The notes under the pieces were generated by a model. The model ran no database searches. It was not told the origin of the DNA and saw only the letters and a list, made by a program, of their open reading frames with translations. Source: an uncultured Collinsella sp. (GTDB lineage: Bacteria > Actinomycetota > Coriobacteriia > Coriobacteriales > Coriobacteriaceae). Taken from it: 64,000 nt of DNA. Below, one piece after another: positions 60,489 through 64,000 of this stretch. Both the position numbers and the translations under genes were made by a program. The stretch spans positions 15,130 through 79,129 of the forward strand of contig CABUTR010000009.1 in NCBI GenBank assembly GCA_902494555.1, given 5' to 3'. Numbering within the stretch: position 1 is the first letter of the stretch; each line of letters begins with the position of its first letter.

Positions 60489-61517
60489 ATGGCGCTGAGC
60501 AACGACGATCTCAACTTCATAATCTACTACCTCAACTATCCCAAGGCGATAGAACTCTGCATGACCATGGATAACGTGGTCCGCAAGAGCAGTAGTGTCG
60601 AGACGACCGCCGAGGCTTCCGACACTCTAAAAACCGAGTTGAAGGGGGACGCTTCTACAAACCTTGCCGCCCTGAAGGCGACCGTGGGGGCGAGTCTCGG
60701 GACGACCTTGAGCGACAGCGAGTCTTTTAAGGTGGCGGACACCTACGAGGTGAAGCACACTAAGTCGACGTACCTCAAGCTCATCCTCGAGCGGGCTAAA
60801 ATGCTGCCCTCGTGCGCAAATATCCAGAACTGCGCCCCCGGCGACCTCGTCCGCGTGGATGGCGTCAGGCTCTGGCCCTGCAACTGGGAGGAGATTACCC
60901 AGATGCAGGTTCTGAGGCACGACGCGCTGAAGGGCATGAGGGTCGAGGGCGTAGACGTCAACAACATCGTCTCCTCAATGCTGGAGGACTACGCATATGT
61001 CCTCACGGCAATGGAGAAGCTCCCCGGAACAGACGATCCCGTATGGCTCGCAATCAAGATACCCTCGGAGAACGATAACGAGTTCGAGAGCAAGTACAGG
61101 ATGCGCGATCTGCTCCTCGGCGAGGTCAGTCTCATCGGTGTCTATAAGGGTCTCGTCGACGTGGATGTGCTGGCTAACACGACGTTCGGAGACCTGCAAC
61201 GAAAGGGGTTGAGCCAGGGCGCTGAAGGGGAAGGCCGTGTCATCAAGAGTGCATTGCCCGCTCCGGAGTCGAAGCAGCCAGCCAAAGAGGCCTCGCAGGG
61301 ATTCCTCGGCCCAGTCCACTACATCGATCTCATAGCGATTGTCCAAGACGTCAAGGTGGCGGATTCCGTCGGCGAGGATTTGGCTGCGGATGAGCTGGCC
61401 GGCAGAGGCACGTCGGTGGCCGGAGGTTCCCCCGATGACGCGGGTGTCGTTCTTTCCGACTCCGGGGAAGCGAAGCCTTGCTTCTTCGCCCGACTGAAGG
61501 CGATGCTCTGTGGATAG
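60489..61517 (+). CDS. Protein of unknown function coupled to an AAA+ ATPase
   Basis: A 342-residue protein without a family that I recognise with confidence. An N-terminal helical part (LSNDDLNFIIYYLNYPKAIELC) is followed by a Ser/Thr-rich stretch (EASDTLKTELKGDASTNLAALKATVG), a mixed alpha/beta middle (PSCANIQNCAPGDLVRVDG) and a low-complexity Asp/Ala/Gly-rich tail ending in CFFARLKAMLCG. The general pattern distantly recalls DUF6414-type proteins, a weak suggestion only. It starts 3 bp after the pyruvyl transferase stop and overlaps the AAA+ gene by 8 bp, so the two are almost certainly a functional pair. Confidence 0.6.
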   Translation: MALSNDDLNFIIYYLNYPKAIELCMTMDNVVRKSSSVETTAEASDTLKTELKGDASTNLAALKATVGASLGTTLSDSESFKVADTYEVKHTKSTYLKLILERAKMLPSCANIQNCAPGDLVRVDGVRLWPCNWEEITQMQVLRHDALKGMRVEGVDVNNIVSSMLEDYAYVLTAMEKLPGTDDPVWLAIKIPSENDNEFESKYRMRDLLLGEVSLIGVYKGLVDVDVLANTTFGDLQRKGLSQGAEGEGRVIKSALPAPESKQPAKEASQGFLGPVHYIDLIAIVQDVKVADSVGEDLAADELAGRGTSVAGGSPDDAGVVLSDSGEAKPCFFARLKAMLCG

Positions 61518-63084
61518 CCTTACGCTACATACTTATCGCTCGGGCAAGGAATGTCGCGAGGAGACCCTCCGTTTGGAGTCGAAGGGCTACTCATATGTCC
61601 CGTTTGACGTCACGGGAGGCACAAAGGCTGCCTTCTTTGAGGGGGGACGCCTCTATTCCGACCTGTCTTACGTCGTGGCACTTCTACCGGCAAACCAGCA
61701 CCTTATGCTCAACGTCGAGGAGACTCTCTCCTGTGCAGACGGTGAGGCTTTCCTGCTCATCCGTGACTCGCTCGCACAGTCGGCGATTGACACCTTTCCG
61801 CTGCTCTTCGAGGCGGCGTTGCCCTTGGTGGCCGAGGAGAGGGGGTGTCGTTTCGCGCCCAGGCGCTGTCCGCTCTACACGTTCTCTAACAGAGCTGAGT
61901 ATGACCGCCTCGCGCGGCTCGCATCCGATGGCTCCGGTTATCAGGTCTTTACGCTCCAAGGACTTTCCCAGAGGACCTCGGAGTTCTCTGCGGCGCTCGA
62001 GAACTCCGAGATAGAGGTGTTCATCGACCTCACCTCCGAGGCGGCTCTCGCCGACGCGAGGCTTCTATCCATAGAGCCTCTCGCTTCGGCGCCAAACGTC
62101 CCTCATTTCCTCGTGAGCGAGGCCCGCTCCGCAAAGGTGTTTGAGAACTTCCCGTCGCTTTTCGACGAGATCCGCGACGTGGCGGATTTGCTTCCCGAAT
62201 GTCCCAAAGAGATGACGACGGGAATGGAAGGACCTCGTTCCGTTTGCGACCTCAATGACGGAGAGTTCGTTAGGACTATGGCCGAGTTCGATAAGAGGCT
62301 CACGGGACACGCCAACTTTAAGTGCTACCTTCATGAGCGCCTCACTAATTTTAGACTAGCGCATGCGCTGGGGGATCAGCGGATTTTCTCGATGTTCCTT
62401 TTCGGAGGCAGCGGCATCGGTAAGACCGAGACCGCACGCGTACTTAGCGAGTTGGTCTCGGATGGAGAGCGTTATCTTGCGAAGATTAACTTCGAGGCGT
62501 ACAGCTCGCAGGATTCTCTCAACAGCCTCATCGGGAGCCCCTCCGGCTATGTGGGCTGCGAGGGCGGAGAGCTCAACGACAAGGTCGAGAAGGCCAAGGC
62601 GAAGGTGCTCCTCTGCGATGAGTTCGAGAAAACCAAACAAGACGTGAGGGCTTTCTTCTTGGAGCTGCTTGAGGATGGGGCCTACACCGATCGAATGGGC
62701 GTGGAGCACGACATGGACGGCTATGTTGTCGTGTTCACATCGAACGTGAAAGACGAGAAGGAGCTGCAAGAGAGGATCGCGCCCGAACTACTAACGCGCT
62801 TTGACCTTATCTGCGAATTCGTGCCTCCGACCGTGGAGGAGAAGCGCGAGCACGTTGTCCGCCTCGCGCGGGAGAAAACTGCCCAGTATGCCGAGAGGCT
62901 GGGCGCAGATGTCGAGCCCATCGGCGAGAGCGTAACCATAGCAGATTTCCAACTGGAGAAATGGTCCCTTAGGGAGATAGACCGTGAGGTCGTGCGCCAG
63001 GTAGTCTCCCTTCTCCCGGTAGAAGACCCGTCCGAATCGTCACCCTACGATAAAACAGCACCCGACACAGATTGGAGTGAGTGA
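61510..63084 (+). CDS. AAA+ ATPase with ClpA/B-like core and unknown N-terminus
   Basis: A 524-residue protein. The N-terminal ~270 residues match nothing I know. The C-terminal half is a AAA_2/ClpB-D2-type ATPase: Walker A FGGSGIGKTE (about 299-308), the pore-like SPSGYVGCEGGELNDK, Walker B VLLCDEFEKTK (366-), sensor 1 VVFTSNV and the arginine-finger region PELLTRFDLICEF. The start is GTG at 61510, translationally coupled to its partner. An unfoldase or remodelling ATPase inside an exopolysaccharide operon is unexpected. A defence, export or assembly role is possible; nothing in the sequence decides. Confidence 0.75.
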   Translation: MDSLTLHTYRSGKECREETLRLESKGYSYVPFDVTGGTKAAFFEGGRLYSDLSYVVALLPANQHLMLNVEETLSCADGEAFLLIRDSLAQSAIDTFPLLFEAALPLVAEERGCRFAPRRCPLYTFSNRAEYDRLARLASDGSGYQVFTLQGLSQRTSEFSAALENSEIEVFIDLTSEAALADARLLSIEPLASAPNVPHFLVSEARSAKVFENFPSLFDEIRDVADLLPECPKEMTTGMEGPRSVCDLNDGEFVRTMAEFDKRLTGHANFKCYLHERLTNFRLAHALGDQRIFSMFLFGGSGIGKTETARVLSELVSDGERYLAKINFEAYSSQDSLNSLIGSPSGYVGCEGGELNDKVEKAKAKVLLCDEFEKTKQDVRAFFLELLEDGAYTDRMGVEHDMDGYVVVFTSNVKDEKELQERIAPELLTRFDLICEFVPPTVEEKREHVVRLAREKTAQYAERLGADVEPIGESVTIADFQLEKWSLREIDREVVRQVVSLLPVEDPSESSPYDKTAPDTDWSE

Positions 63085-63085
63085 C

Positions 63086-64000
63086 GTGTACACCGAACTC
63101 AAGTCATACCAAATAATCATCGCCCTGCTCAAGGAGTACGGCATCCGGAAGTGCGTGCTCTCGGCAGGGTCGCGCAACCTCCCCTTCGTCCATTCCGTTG
63201 AGGAGGACCCCTGGTTCGAGTGCTACTCGGTCGTTGACGAGCGCAGCGCGGGCTATTTCGCCCTCGGCCTCGCTCAGCAGGCGGGCGAGCCGGTCGTCAT
63301 CTCCTGCACCTCGTCCACCGCGACCTGCAACTACTGGCCTCCGGTGGCAGAGGCCTTCTACCAGAACGTCCCGCTCGTCGTGCTCACGAGCGACCGCGAC
63401 CCGGCGAAGCTTGGCCAGCTCGAGGATCAGATGATCGACCAGGTTGGTATGTACGACCGACACGTCCGGAAGTCGGTGAATCTGCCTATCGTCCGCGACG
63501 ACGGTGACTTCCGCCACTGCTGGCGGCTCGTCAACGAGGCCCTGCTCGAGCTCGACCACCACGGGGGCGGCCCGGTCCAGGTCAACGTTCCATCGCGCTG
63601 GTACAGCACATCCTTTACAACCTCCGAGCTCCCTAAGGTCAGGAGGATCGCTCGCGTCGAGCACGAGTCCCCCGATGCGGAATGGCTTGCCCGCGCAGCG
63701 AGGCTCCGGTCTTGCTCGCGCGTCCTCGTGGCCTGCGGACAGGGTCAGCCCACAGACGGTCTCAAGGAGGCCCTGGGGGAGTTCTTCAGGCGGTTCAACA
63801 GCGCCATAGCGGTCGAGTACATGTCCAACGCGCTAGTCGAGGGTGCCGTAAACACATCCGTCTGCTTCGACAGCCGTTATGTCACGCCGAAGAAGTTCGC
63901 TGAGTTCGCCCCCGAGATCGTCATCAGCTATGGCGGGAACATCATGCAGGGGCTCAAGGAGATGCTGCGCGGCGCGAAGTCAGGCGTCGAGCATTGGCTC
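63086..64000 (+). CDS. MenD-like thiamine diphosphate enzyme, 3'-truncated by the window end
   Basis: 305 codons are visible. The N-terminal half resembles MenD (SEPHCHC synthase): VLSAGSRNLPFVHSVEE (usually PGSRSxPL), VVDERSAGYFALGLAQ with the ThDP-activating Glu, then SCTSSTATCNYWPPVAEAF and VPLVVLTSDRDP. The start is GTG at 63086, 1 bp after the AAA+ stop. No other menaquinone genes are nearby, so it may act in making an unusual acyl or cyclohexene-type decoration of the polysaccharide instead of menaquinone. Confidence 0.75.
   Translation, partial: MYTELKSYQIIIALLKEYGIRKCVLSAGSRNLPFVHSVEEDPWFECYSVVDERSAGYFALGLAQQAGEPVVISCTSSTATCNYWPPVAEAFYQNVPLVVLTSDRDPAKLGQLEDQMIDQVGMYDRHVRKSVNLPIVRDDGDFRHCWRLVNEALLELDHHGGGPVQVNVPSRWYSTSFTTSELPKVRRIARVEHESPDAEWLARAARLRSCSRVLVACGQGQPTDGLKEALGEFFRRFNSAIAVEYMSNALVEGAVNTSVCFDSRYVTPKKFAEFAPEIVISYGGNIMQGLKEMLRGAKSGVEHWL

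Overview
The window looks like a chromosomal segment of a high-GC, strictly anaerobic actinobacterium of the Coriobacteriia, most likely Collinsella or a close relative. This is an inference from the gene families: a Hyf-type formate hydrogenlyase, selenocysteine genes, a large sortase-anchored repeat protein, an anaerobic glycerol-3-phosphate dehydrogenase cluster and a NusG-paralogue-led exopolysaccharide locus. No rRNA or species marker is present to prove it.

Layout. 1-7.2 kb: 3' part of a giant cell-wall-anchored protein (InlB-like repeats, Ig-like and MBG modules, Pro/Asp-rich linkers, sorting signal). 7.3-8.7 kb: BrnQ transporter. 8.7-9.2 kb: tRNA-Pro and tRNA-Gly with a scrambled partial duplication of the tRNA-Gly 3' end. 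9.2-11.4 kb: an AbiEi-like/nuclease-like gene bracketed by two palindromic repeats, then a RelB/DinJ-PIN toxin-antitoxin pair on the minus strand. 11.8-27.2 kb: a complete formate hydrogenlyase operon (two ferredoxin subunits, selenocysteine formate dehydrogenase, HyfBCDEFGHI-like membrane hydrogenase, HycH, HycI, FocA). 27.4-34.3 kb: an orphan molybdopterin oxidoreductase, selA, selB, selC (tRNA-Sec), mobA and a DUF3343 protein. 34.5-39.9 kb: glutamate dehydrogenase and a two-gene xanthine-dehydrogenase-type molybdenum hydroxylase. 40.3-48.7 kb: tRNA-Leu, tig-clpP-clpX, valS, folC. 49.0-53.8 kb, minus strand: M24 peptidase and a GlpA/GlpB-like/DUF1667 cluster. 54.3-56.7 kb: a zinc-ribbon membrane protein and thrS. 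57.0 kb to the end: a tightly packed exopolysaccharide operon (NusG paralogue, priming sugar transferase, GT2, pyruvyl transferase, an unknown protein plus AAA+ ATPase pair, and a truncated MenD-like gene).

How the genes work together. Formate is oxidised by the selenoenzyme FdhF; electrons pass through HydN/HyfA-like ferredoxins and the Hyf arm to the NiFe site of HyfG/HyfI, producing H2, while NuoL/M/N-like subunits probably pump ions. FocA moves formate, HycI and HycH mature the hydrogenase, SelA/SelB/selC decode the FdhF UGA, and MobA finishes the molybdenum cofactor. Thus the enzyme and much of its Se/Mo supply are neighbours.

The most unusual signal is not a gene. The spacers carry several unrelated families of long interspersed hairpins. 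In at least three families the two arms of a copy change together, so pairing rather than sequence is preserved. One family has six copies, one has a conserved core inside unrelated perfect arms, and one flanks valS in inverted orientation. A second candidate for a new system is the AAA+ ATPase and partner gene embedded in the exopolysaccharide operon.
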